Source of the DNA: an uncultured Rhodospirillales bacterium
GTDB lineage: Bacteria > Pseudomonadota > Alphaproteobacteria > CALMVH01
Length of the DNA: 11,620 bases
Reading direction: 5' to 3'
Assembly: GCA_937873165.1 (NCBI GenBank)
Contig: CALMVH010000049.1
Location: forward strand, 2,852 to 14,471
The first letter of the stretch is position 1; every line of letters starts with the position of its first letter. The position numbers and the translations under genes are program-made. The notes beneath the pieces were generated by a model that ran no database searches, was not told the DNA's origin, and saw nothing but the letters and a program-made list of their open reading frames with translations. Below are positions 7,328-11,620 of the stretch, in pieces.

Positions 7328-7603
7328 GTGACCGATCAGGAGCGCGACCTTCTCGCGGGTCTGATCGAGGAATGCGCCGAAGTCCAGAAAGCGGCGTGCC
7401 AGGCGCTTCGCTTCGGCATCGACGCTCATCATCCGGAAGGCAGTGATACCAACCGTGCAGGGATCGCTTCTGGACTGGGCGGCTTGCTATACGTCCTCGA
7501 TCTGCTGGTGGAAGCCCGGGCAATCGACCCCGACGCCATCGATGCGGGCATGCGGCGGAAGCGCGCAACACCAGGAAGGTCTTCCGGACAAAGCCCTGGA
7601 TAA
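7328..7603 (+). CDS. MazG-like (all-alpha NTP pyrophosphohydrolase family) protein, metal site degenerate
   Basis: The 91-residue protein starts at GTG 7328, ten bases after the lpdA stop. LIEECAEVQKAACQALRFG (residues 12-30) closely resembles the first helix of small phage/bacterial MazG-like pyrophosphatases and carries the EExxE motif (Glu14, Glu15, Glu18). Downstream, NRAGIASGLGGLLYVLDLLVEA aligns with the usual NR..L..ELGDLL segment, but the ExxD metal ligands are Gly49 and Gly52. Each could arise from a Glu or Asp codon by one base change. The family hydrolyses noncanonical NTPs using magnesium; loss of half the metal site suggests the protein is inactive or altered. The start codon is GTG with no clear ribosome-binding site, so expression may depend on coupling to lpdA. 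The last ~20 residues are basic and unstructured-looking. Family assignment is fairly good; catalytic loss is inferred from the alignment. Confidence 0.75.
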   Translation: MTDQERDLLAGLIEECAEVQKAACQALRFGIDAHHPEGSDTNRAGIASGLGGLLYVLDLLVEARAIDPDAIDAGMRRKRATPGRSSGQSPG

Positions 7604-7605
7604 CG

Positions 7606-7740
7606 TCAGGGGATCGGCGCAGTTGCTACATCTACCGCCCCCGTGGCAATATCAGCGGCGCCGCTGGTGACGCCGCGTACCGCGTCCCCTACGCAACCGG
7701 AAAGCAACAGGCTTACAGCCGTGACAATTATGATCTTCAT
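7606..7740 (-). CDS. very small lipoprotein (44 residues)
   Basis: Start ATG 7738-7740 on the minus strand is preceded seven bases away by a strong AGGAGA, which decides this start over an in-frame ATG 21 codons upstream. The product begins MKIIIVTAVSLLLSGC: a short basic/hydrophobic signal and a lipobox LLSGC with the lipidated Cys at residue 16, so it should be exported and anchored to a membrane, then reduced to about 29 residues. The mature part is Gly/Ala/Val/Asp-rich with loose repeats (GVTSGAADIATGAVDVAT), like other tiny entericidin- or YjbF-like small lipoproteins, but I cannot name a family. The stop (7606-7608) lies two bases beyond the MazG-like stop, so the two genes converge tightly. 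It diverges from the gene at 7802. Function is unknown. Confidence 0.72.
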   Translation of the reverse strand: MKIIIVTAVSLLLSGCVGDAVRGVTSGAADIATGAVDVATAPIP

Positions 7741-7770
7741 TCTGGTCTCCTGATCGACTAAACCACGGGC

Positions 7771-7786
7771 GGATCGGTTTCGATCC
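7771..7786. promoter_or_regulatory. palindrome in a divergent intergenic region, possible operator
   Basis: GGATCG (7771-7776) and CGATCC (7781-7786) form a perfect 6-bp inverted repeat around GTTT. It lies in the 61-base space between the minus-strand lipoprotein start (7740) and the plus-strand start at 7802, where both promoters must sit. The symmetry would suit a dimeric regulator, but a 6-bp palindrome of this composition can occur by chance. Confidence 0.3.
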
Positions 7787-7801
7787 CGATGCGGAGTCCT
7801 C

Positions 7802-8176
7802 ATGCCACACGAGTTTAACCCTCCGCGCGATGCGGCTTTTGCGCAAAGACTGGATGTGGCCTACGATTTCCTGGATCTGCCGGTCGAGCGCCAGCAGATG
7901 GCGGACGAACGCGTCGCTCTCCTGTCGGAAGCGGTGGAAAGCCAGTCCAAATCAAGCAAGAGCATCATACGGCCTGTCAGGGAGGCGACCGCAGGACTGT
8001 CTGCGGCATCTCGACGCGATCTTTATCTTTACTCCTGTTACATGATCACGGCGTCCCAGCAGTCAATGTCGCGGTCCCGTTACGAAATACTCGATACCGT
8101 CGCCTTTGAAACAAAACAACCCCACCCGGATGTCCCGGCATCCCGGCCAGCCAGCCGACGATCCCATTCTCCCTGA
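7802..8176 (+). CDS. hypothetical protein, unrecognised
   Basis: This is a 124-residue predicted cytoplasmic protein with no signal peptide or membrane segment. GGAG (7793-7796) five bases before ATG 7802 supports the start. Residues about 10-105 look like a helical domain (LDVAYDFLDLPVERQQMADERVALL, written here as a 25-residue region at about 17-41, then SIIRPVREATAGLSAASRRDLYLYSCYMITASQQ at about 54-87). The last 20 residues are Pro/Ser/Arg-rich and probably disordered. I do not recognise the family. It diverges from the small lipoprotein gene across a 61-base space with a palindrome, and converges on the Nudix gene with one base between stops. Its codon use resembles that of its neighbours, and the ribosome-binding site and organised frame make it likely to be real. 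Confidence 0.6.
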   Translation: MPHEFNPPRDAAFAQRLDVAYDFLDLPVERQQMADERVALLSEAVESQSKSSKSIIRPVREATAGLSAASRRDLYLYSCYMITASQQSMSRSRYEILDTVAFETKQPHPDVPASRPASRRSHSP

Positions 8177-8177
8177 A

Positions 8178-8600
8178 CTAAGGCCGGGACATCGCCACGA
8201 CACGCGCCACCTGATCCCACGCATCCAGGCTGGCGATCTCCCCAGGATCGAACCAGGCAGCCCTGGCTGCATCGTCGGCGGCCGCAGCCTGTCCGCCGAC
8301 GTAGCGGGCCACGACTTCCACAAGCGTGTAGTGGAACCGGATCCCAGCGGAATCGTGTTCGATCAGATCGATAGCAGTGATCACCTGTTGCGGTTCGATG
8401 TCGACCGCCGTCTCTTCCCACACTTCGCGCCGCGCGGCTTCGAACAATGTCTCGCCCAGTTCCTGCGCACCACCGGGCAGCGCCCATTGTCCCGCCCGGG
8501 GCGGCTTGCCGCGCTGGACAAGCAATACCCGCTCACCCTTCCAGACGACGACCCCGACGCCGCAGACAGGCCGTAATGGACATTCCCGTGAACCGGTCAT
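8178..8600 (-). CDS. Nudix hydrolase
   Basis: This 140-residue Nudix-superfamily protein should hydrolyse a nucleoside diphosphate linked to another group (X), such as ADP-ribose, NADH or oxidised nucleotides; the exact substrate cannot be told. The Nudix box spans residues 44-66: G-x5-E at Gly44/Glu50, then REVWEE with the metal-binding Glu59, Glu62 and Glu63. The consensus Gly near the end (EExGU) is replaced by Ala65. The preceding VLLVQRGKPPRAGQWALPGG is typical. The only usable start is ATG 8598-8600, with no Shine-Dalgarno; it lies one base after the T-tract of the terminator of the upstream minus-strand gene. Expression may therefore rely on read-through, on a promoter inside the hairpin region, or on leaderless translation. 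It ends one base from the oppositely oriented gene at 8176. Confidence 0.92.
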   Translation of the reverse strand: MTGSRECPLRPVCGVGVVVWKGERVLLVQRGKPPRAGQWALPGGAQELGETLFEAARREVWEETAVDIEPQQVITAIDLIEHDSAGIRFHYTLVEVVARYVGGQAAAADDAARAAWFDPGEIASLDAWDQVARVVAMSRP

Positions 8601-8601
8601 G

Positions 8602-8630
8602 AAAAAGGGCTTCGGCGTACACCGAAGCCC
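8602..8630 (-). terminator. Rho-independent terminator of the DUF4142 gene
   Basis: GGGCTTCGG (8607-8615) and CCGAAGCCC (8622-8630) form a perfect 9-bp GC-rich stem with a 6-base loop. Read on the minus strand it is followed directly by TTTTT (bases 8606-8602). It lies 20 bases beyond the stop of the minus-strand DUF4142 gene, so it should end that transcript. Its T-tract abuts the Nudix start codon at 8600. Confidence 0.9.
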
Positions 8631-8649
8631 TCGTTCCGTCGTAACAGGG

Positions 8650-9300
8650 TTACTGTGCCGAGTTCATCGTGTTCATGGAATTACCCGTGGAATTCATCGT
8701 TCCATTGGAGTTCATCATGCTGCCCGACGAGTTCATCGACCCTGAAGTGTTCATGCTGCCGCTTCCGTTCGCGGGGGGCATCTTGGCTTCGAGCGTTTTC
8801 ACTTCCTTCAGGTGCTGCTGCAGGACGGGCAGCGTCTGCGCGGCGTACTGCTTCAAAACGCCGTTATCGCCCGAGCTCGCTTCCTTCTGGAACGCGGCAA
8901 CGGCAACTTCATGCCCCTTGTCCTGGATCATCACGTACTTCTGGTCGAAGTCCGTCTTCGAGGCATTCTGCAACTGCTCCACGTCCGACTTGTGCACTGC
9001 ATCGAGCGATGTCGGCAAGGTAACGTTCATCTTCTTGGCGATGCTCTTCAGCTGGTCATCGGCCTTGTCGTGGTCGTTCACCATCTGCTTGGCGTATGCC
9101 AGGATGTCCTTGTTGTCGCTTTTCTTCTGAGCCACCTTGGACGTCTTGATCTCGTCCATGCCGCTTTGTGCCGCGGCGTTGACAAATGCCATGTCGGCGG
9201 CGGACAGGTTGCCGCCCGATGCCATCGTGTCGTCGGCATGCGCGGCGATCGGCATGGCAAGGCAGGCTCCGATAGCGGCGGCCATAATCTGCTTCTTCAT
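8650..9300 (-). CDS. secreted DUF4142-domain protein with Met/Asn/Ser/Gly-rich tail
   Basis: This is a 216-residue exported protein. Residues 1-22 are a Sec signal peptide (MKKQIMAAAIGACLAMPIAAHA, a 22-residue region ending in the AHA cleavage motif), so the mature chain starts at Asp23. Residues about 32-175 match the helical, ferritin-like DUF4142 domain in its usual pattern: DMAFVNAAAQSGMDEIKTSK, then YAKQMVNDHDKADDQL, then a helix with QKYVMIQDKGHEVAVAAFQ. The last ~40 residues are degenerate repeats of GSMNSS/GTMNST type with ten Met residues. Its biochemical role is unknown; DUF4142 genes in alphaproteobacteria are often stress-induced. AAGGA seven to eight bases before ATG 9300 supports the start, and an EcfG-like promoter lies at 9341-9366. 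A strong terminator follows at 8602-8630. It diverges from the ABC operon at 9410. Confidence 0.93.
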   Translation of the reverse strand: MKKQIMAAAIGACLAMPIAAHADDTMASGGNLSAADMAFVNAAAQSGMDEIKTSKVAQKKSDNKDILAYAKQMVNDHDKADDQLKSIAKKMNVTLPTSLDAVHKSDVEQLQNASKTDFDQKYVMIQDKGHEVAVAAFQKEASSGDNGVLKQYAAQTLPVLQQHLKEVKTLEAKMPPANGSGSMNTSGSMNSSGSMMNSNGTMNSTGNSMNTMNSAQ

Positions 9301-9340
9301 TGTCTATCCTTGGATGATGTCCGGTAAAACTGCCAAGATC

Positions 9341-9366
9341 AACCGCACGGGATCGGTGAAGGTTCC
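9341..9366 (-). promoter_or_regulatory. EcfG-like (general stress response) promoter for the DUF4142 gene
   Basis: On the minus strand GGAAC (9366-9362) is followed after exactly 17 bases by GGTT (9344-9341). The alphaproteobacterial EcfG sigma-factor consensus is GGAAC, 16-17 bases, CGTT, so only one base differs. It sits about 40 bases upstream of the ATG at 9300, leaving a plausible short leader. Position, spacing and the stress-linked nature of DUF4142 genes support the call; it has not been tested. Confidence 0.55.
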
Positions 9367-9409
9367 ACGACATCCTTGAAACAGTCGAAATGCTTGGGTA
9401 AGCCAAGGC

Positions 9410-10138
9410 ATGGCGCAGGCGATCGAGACTTCCGCACTCACCAAGCGATTTGGAACGGTTCAGGCCGTGACAGGCGTCTCGTTCGCGGTGTCGGCGGGCG
9501 AGGTGGTGGGGTTTCTCGGTCCAAACGGCGCCGGCAAGACCACCACGATGCGCATGATCGCAGGCTACCTCGATCCTTCGGCCGGCACGGCCCGCATCTG
9601 CGGCGTCGATGTCGCGGAAAACCCTGTCGCGGCCAAGCGCCATTTGGGATACCTGCCGGAGGGCGCGCCGCTGTACGGAGACATGAGTGTGCGCGATTTC
9701 CTTGAATTCATTGCCGCGGCGCGCGGGGTTGCAAAATCCGTGCGCCGTGAACGGATCGATGCCATTTCCGCCCGGGTACGGCTGGAAGGCGTCATGGACC
9801 GGCGGATCGATACGCTGTCCAAGGGTTTCAAGCGCCGGGTGGGCATCGCGCAGGCCGTGATCCACGATCCCGAAGTGCTGGTGCTCGACGAGCCGACGGA
9901 CGGCCTCGATCCGAACCAGAAGCACGAAATGCGCAGCTTCATCACCGATCTCGGCCGCTCGGGAAAGGCCATCCTGATTTCCACCCACCTGCTGGAGGAA
10001 GTGGAGACCACCTGCAGCCGCGTCGTGCTCATCGATGCGGGCATGGTGAAGATGGATGGCACGCCAGCCGACCTCCGGGCGGTTTCACCCGGGGGCACGC
10101 TGGACGATGCCTTCCGCACATTGACGGTGCCCGGATGA
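9410..10138 (+). CDS. ABC-2 type transporter ATP-binding protein (GldA-like)
   Basis: This 242-residue nucleotide-binding subunit powers the membrane protein encoded next to it. Walker A is GPNGAGKTT (residues 37-45), the signature motif reads LSKGF (136-140) in place of LSGGQ, and Walker B is VLVLDEPT with Asp160 and catalytic Glu161. The D-loop GLDP follows, and the switch His193 is in STHLLEE. The LSKGF signature and the LPEGAPLYGDMSVRDFL segment are typical of ABC-2/gliding-type exporters. The start at ATG 9410 gives the standard N-terminus, although the nearest AAGG (9405-9408) is only one base away, so initiation may be weak. Its TGA stop (10136-10138) overlaps the permease ATG (ATGA), indicating translational coupling. 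The transported substrate is unknown. Confidence 0.95.
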   Translation: MAQAIETSALTKRFGTVQAVTGVSFAVSAGEVVGFLGPNGAGKTTTMRMIAGYLDPSAGTARICGVDVAENPVAAKRHLGYLPEGAPLYGDMSVRDFLEFIAAARGVAKSVRRERIDAISARVRLEGVMDRRIDTLSKGFKRRVGIAQAVIHDPEVLVLDEPTDGLDPNQKHEMRSFITDLGRSGKAILISTHLLEEVETTCSRVVLIDAGMVKMDGTPADLRAVSPGGTLDDAFRTLTVPG

Positions 10139-10869
10139 ACGGGGTCCTGATTGTCGCCCGGCGCGAGTTCCTCAGCTATTTCGCAACGCCTCTCGCGGCC
10201 GTGTTCCTTGTCTTTTTCCTAGGGATTGCCGCCGCGCTGCCGTTCTATATCGGCAATTTCTTCGGGCGCAACATCGCCGACCTGGAGCCGTTCTTCAGCT
10301 TTCACCCATGGCTTTACATGGTGTTCGTGCCTGCGATCGGCATGCGCCTATGGGCGGAGGAACGGCGGCAGGGCACGATCGAGCTGCTGATGACGCTGCC
10401 TCTGTCCATCACGCAGGCGGTCCTCGGCAAGTTCATCGCGGCTTGGGGGTTCCTGACGGTTGCGCTGGCGCTGACGTTCCCATTGTCGGTCACGGTCGAT
10501 TATCTTGGATCGCCGGACAACGGCGTGATCGTGGTCAGCTACTTCGCCAGCTGGCTGTTGGCCGGGGCGATGCTGGCGGTTTCGTCTGCCTTCTCCGCCC
10601 TGACCCGCAACCAGGTCGTTGCGTTTGTGCTGTCGGTGGTCGCCTGTTTCACCCTGCTGATGAGCGGCCTTGAGATCGTGCTGGCCCCTTTTCGCGGTTG
10701 GGCGCCCCGCGAGCTAATCGACCTGATCTCGCACCTCAGCCTGCTTACGCATTTCAGCGACATGATGCGCGGCGTCATCGACCTGCCGGGCCTGGTGTTC
10801 TTTCTCAGCCTGATCGGCTTCGGCCTGTTCGCGACCGTGGCCATCGTCGACACGAGGAAGGCGCGATGA
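10135..10869 (+). CDS. ABC-2 type transporter permease (GldF-like)
   Basis: This 244-residue integral membrane protein forms the channel partner of the preceding ATPase. About six hydrophobic segments are visible: near residues 13-36, 57-72, 97-118, 130-152, 160-184 and 218-238. The EERRQGTIELLMTLPLS stretch after the second segment is the classic coupling-helix region of ABC-2 exporters, and the N-terminal VARREFLSYFATPLA is typical of the GldF branch. The start codon overlaps the ATPase stop (ATGA), and its own stop overlaps the ATG of the next gene (10866-10869) in the same way, so the three genes form one tightly coupled operon. GldF/GldG-type complexes are known from gliding Bacteroidetes, but homologs in nongliding proteobacteria have unknown substrates. 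Confidence 0.93.
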   Translation: MNGVLIVARREFLSYFATPLAAVFLVFFLGIAAALPFYIGNFFGRNIADLEPFFSFHPWLYMVFVPAIGMRLWAEERRQGTIELLMTLPLSITQAVLGKFIAAWGFLTVALALTFPLSVTVDYLGSPDNGVIVVSYFASWLLAGAMLAVSSAFSALTRNQVVAFVLSVVACFTLLMSGLEIVLAPFRGWAPRELIDLISHLSLLTHFSDMMRGVIDLPGLVFFLSLIGFGLFATVAIVDTRKAR

Positions 10870-11620
10870 AGCGGCTGTGGCTTTCCCTTGGCCTCGGGCT
10901 GGTCATTTTCCTGGCGGTCAATCTGGTCGCGGGGCTGACGCTCGGCTCCGTCCGGCTGGACCTGACCCAGTCGCGAATCTACAGCCTGTCGCCTGTCACC
11001 GCCGACATCCTGAAATCGCTGAAGGAACCGATTACCCTCCGGTTCTACGTTTCGCCCGCGCTGCGGGACGCCTCGGGGCGTTACGCGAACTACGCCGACC
11101 ATGTTCAAACCCTGTTGAACCAGCATGCCCGCCTGGGTCATGGCAAGATCCAGGTCGAAACGGTCGCGCCCGAGCCCTTCTCGCTCGAGGAAGACCGAGC
11201 CTTCGGTTTCGGGCTGCGCGGAGTGCCGATCGACGAGGAAGGCAGCCAGGCTTACTTCCGCATCGTGGGCACCAACTCCACCGATCGCACGGAAACCATT
11301 CCGTTCCTGACCCCGGAGCGCGAAGTGTTCCTGGAATACGACCTGACGCGGCTGATCGCGGCGCTGCACACCATGACCCGCTGGTCGGGGTCGCCCCGCT
11401 TGACCCGGCGGCACACCTCGACGCCGGACAGGACCGGCATCTTCAGGTCGACGAGCAGGAGGTCGAACGGCCCGTCATCGATCCTGGCGGCGGCCAGACC
11501 GTCCGCCCACACCACCGCCGCGTTGTTGATCCCGCCCTCGACCAGCCGCGCCTGCGCCGCGGCGGCGAGGCTGCGGTACCGCTCCAGCCCCAGCACCGTG
11601 TCGGCGAGCTGGGCGAGGAT
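10866..11620 (+). CDS. GldG-like ABC-associated substrate-binding protein, N-terminal part; family similarity ends near 11372
   Basis: The reading frame starts with ATG 10866 overlapping the permease stop and stays open to the window edge. Residues 5-27 are a membrane anchor, followed by LDLTQSRIYSLSPVTADIL and LKEPITLRFYVS, the hallmark opening of GldG/ABC-type uncharacterised auxiliary proteins, which are normally about 450-600 residues. Similarity is clear through PEREVFLEYDLTRLIAAL up to about residue 169. At the point where the family continues with a NPKKPVVGL-type strand, the frame turns into Arg/Ser/Thr-rich sequence (TRWSGSPRLTRRHTSTP) with no protein character, while the opposite strand codes well. 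Only about 507 bases therefore belong to this gene; the remainder is an open frame by chance. The gene is either truncated by a chimeric join or genuinely broken. The N-terminal identification is secure. Confidence 0.8.
   Translation, partial: MKRLWLSLGLGLVIFLAVNLVAGLTLGSVRLDLTQSRIYSLSPVTADILKSLKEPITLRFYVSPALRDASGRYANYADHVQTLLNQHARLGHGKIQVETVAPEPFSLEEDRAFGFGLRGVPIDEEGSQAYFRIVGTNSTDRTETIPFLTPEREVFLEYDLTRLIAALHTMTRWSGSPRLTRRHTSTPDRTGIFRSTSRRSNGPSSILAAARPSAHTTAALLIPPSTSRACAAAARLRYRSSPSTVSASWAR
11372..11485 (-). pseudogene. fragment of a response-regulator receiver domain
   Basis: On the minus strand the frame reads FDLLLVDLKMPVLSGVEV followed by CRRVKRGDPDQRV. This is the core of a CheY-like receiver: hydrophobic strand 3, phosphoacceptor Asp (codon at 11449-11447), then the M-P-x-x-x-G turn and helix 3. 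The first part of the domain (the acidic pocket of strand 1) and the part from strand 4 onward (Thr/Lys switch) are missing. At its 3' side it stops where the plus-strand GldG-like frame begins to make sense; at its 5' side it runs in frame into a methyltransferase-like fragment. No start or stop belongs to it. It is best read as a stray fragment brought in by a join. Confidence 0.6.
11486..11620 (-). pseudogene. fragment resembling protein-L-isoaspartate O-methyltransferase
   Basis: From the window edge inward, the minus strand reads ILAQLADTVLGLERYRSL, then AAAAQARLVEGGINNAAVVWADGLAA. This matches the SAM-binding post-motif-I region of protein-L-isoaspartate methyltransferase (repair of isoaspartyl residues), in which a LxxLADxVxGLER strand is followed by a helix and a (D/N)xxVVxADG turn. 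The protein would normally continue with a GPFDRIIV strand; here it passes into the receiver fragment near GLAAARIDDGPFD instead. The N-terminal half lies beyond the window. Assignment rests on about 45 residues, so it is tentative. Confidence 0.55.

Noticed and set aside
7606..7803. 65-residue version of the small lipoprotein starting at 7803
   Set aside because: The first 21 residues are charged and would bury the signal sequence. The ATG at 7740 has the strong ribosome-binding site and puts the lipobox at the correct distance.
9056..9988. 310-codon minus-strand frame spanning the ABC ATPase start and the DUF4142 gene
   Set aside because: It conflicts with two secure genes, the divergent promoter region and the EcfG-like site, and its translation shows no family features.
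10539..11414. 291-codon minus-strand frame opposite the permease and GldG-like genes
   Set aside because: The plus strand carries an overlapping, translationally coupled operon with clear family motifs; this frame is a shadow.

Overview
The window looks like a chromosomal segment of an alphaproteobacterium, most likely a sphingomonad. Three things suggest this: the sucA-sucB-lpdA order with alphaproteobacterial-type proteins, a GC-rich backbone, and a GGAAC-N17-GGTT promoter resembling the EcfG general-stress type in front of a DUF4142 gene. The order is inferred from protein character alone.

Left half (1-7317): the 2-oxoglutarate dehydrogenase locus. The 3' part of sucA (E1), a complete sucB (E2) and a complete lpdA (E3) share one strand, but unrelated genes separate them. 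A 394-residue AAA-type ATPase, preceded by a long near-perfect hairpin, sits between sucA and sucB. A SAM-methyltransferase-like gene, clearly more AT-rich than its surroundings, and a divergent PfkB-family (adenosine/sugar kinase-like) gene sit between sucB and lpdA. The three enzymes are expected to form one mitochondrial-type complex (2-oxoglutarate + CoA + NAD+ to succinyl-CoA + CO2 + NADH). The inserted genes have no evident role in it.

Middle (7328-9300): small housekeeping and accessory genes. These are a MazG-like protein that has lost its second metal-binding motif, a 44-residue lipoprotein on the minus strand, an unrecognised 124-residue protein diverging from it, a Nudix hydrolase on the minus strand, and a secreted DUF4142 protein with a Met/Asn/Ser/Gly-rich tail. 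A clear Rho-independent terminator follows the DUF4142 gene and runs directly into the Nudix start codon.

Right part (9410-11620): an ABC-2 export/gliding-type operon (ATPase, permease, GldG-like protein), whose genes overlap by ATGA and are probably translationally coupled. The GldG-like protein loses its family similarity after about residue 169. From there to the window end the opposite strand encodes two unrelated fragments fused in frame, a response-regulator receiver piece and a protein-L-isoaspartate methyltransferase-like piece. The last ~250 bases are therefore probably a chimeric join (assembly or amplification artefact) rather than native gene order.

No tRNA, rRNA, CRISPR array or recognisable transposase was seen. 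The clearest oddities are the interrupted TCA-cycle operon with its hairpin-associated ATPase, the degenerate MazG-like protein and the chimeric right end.
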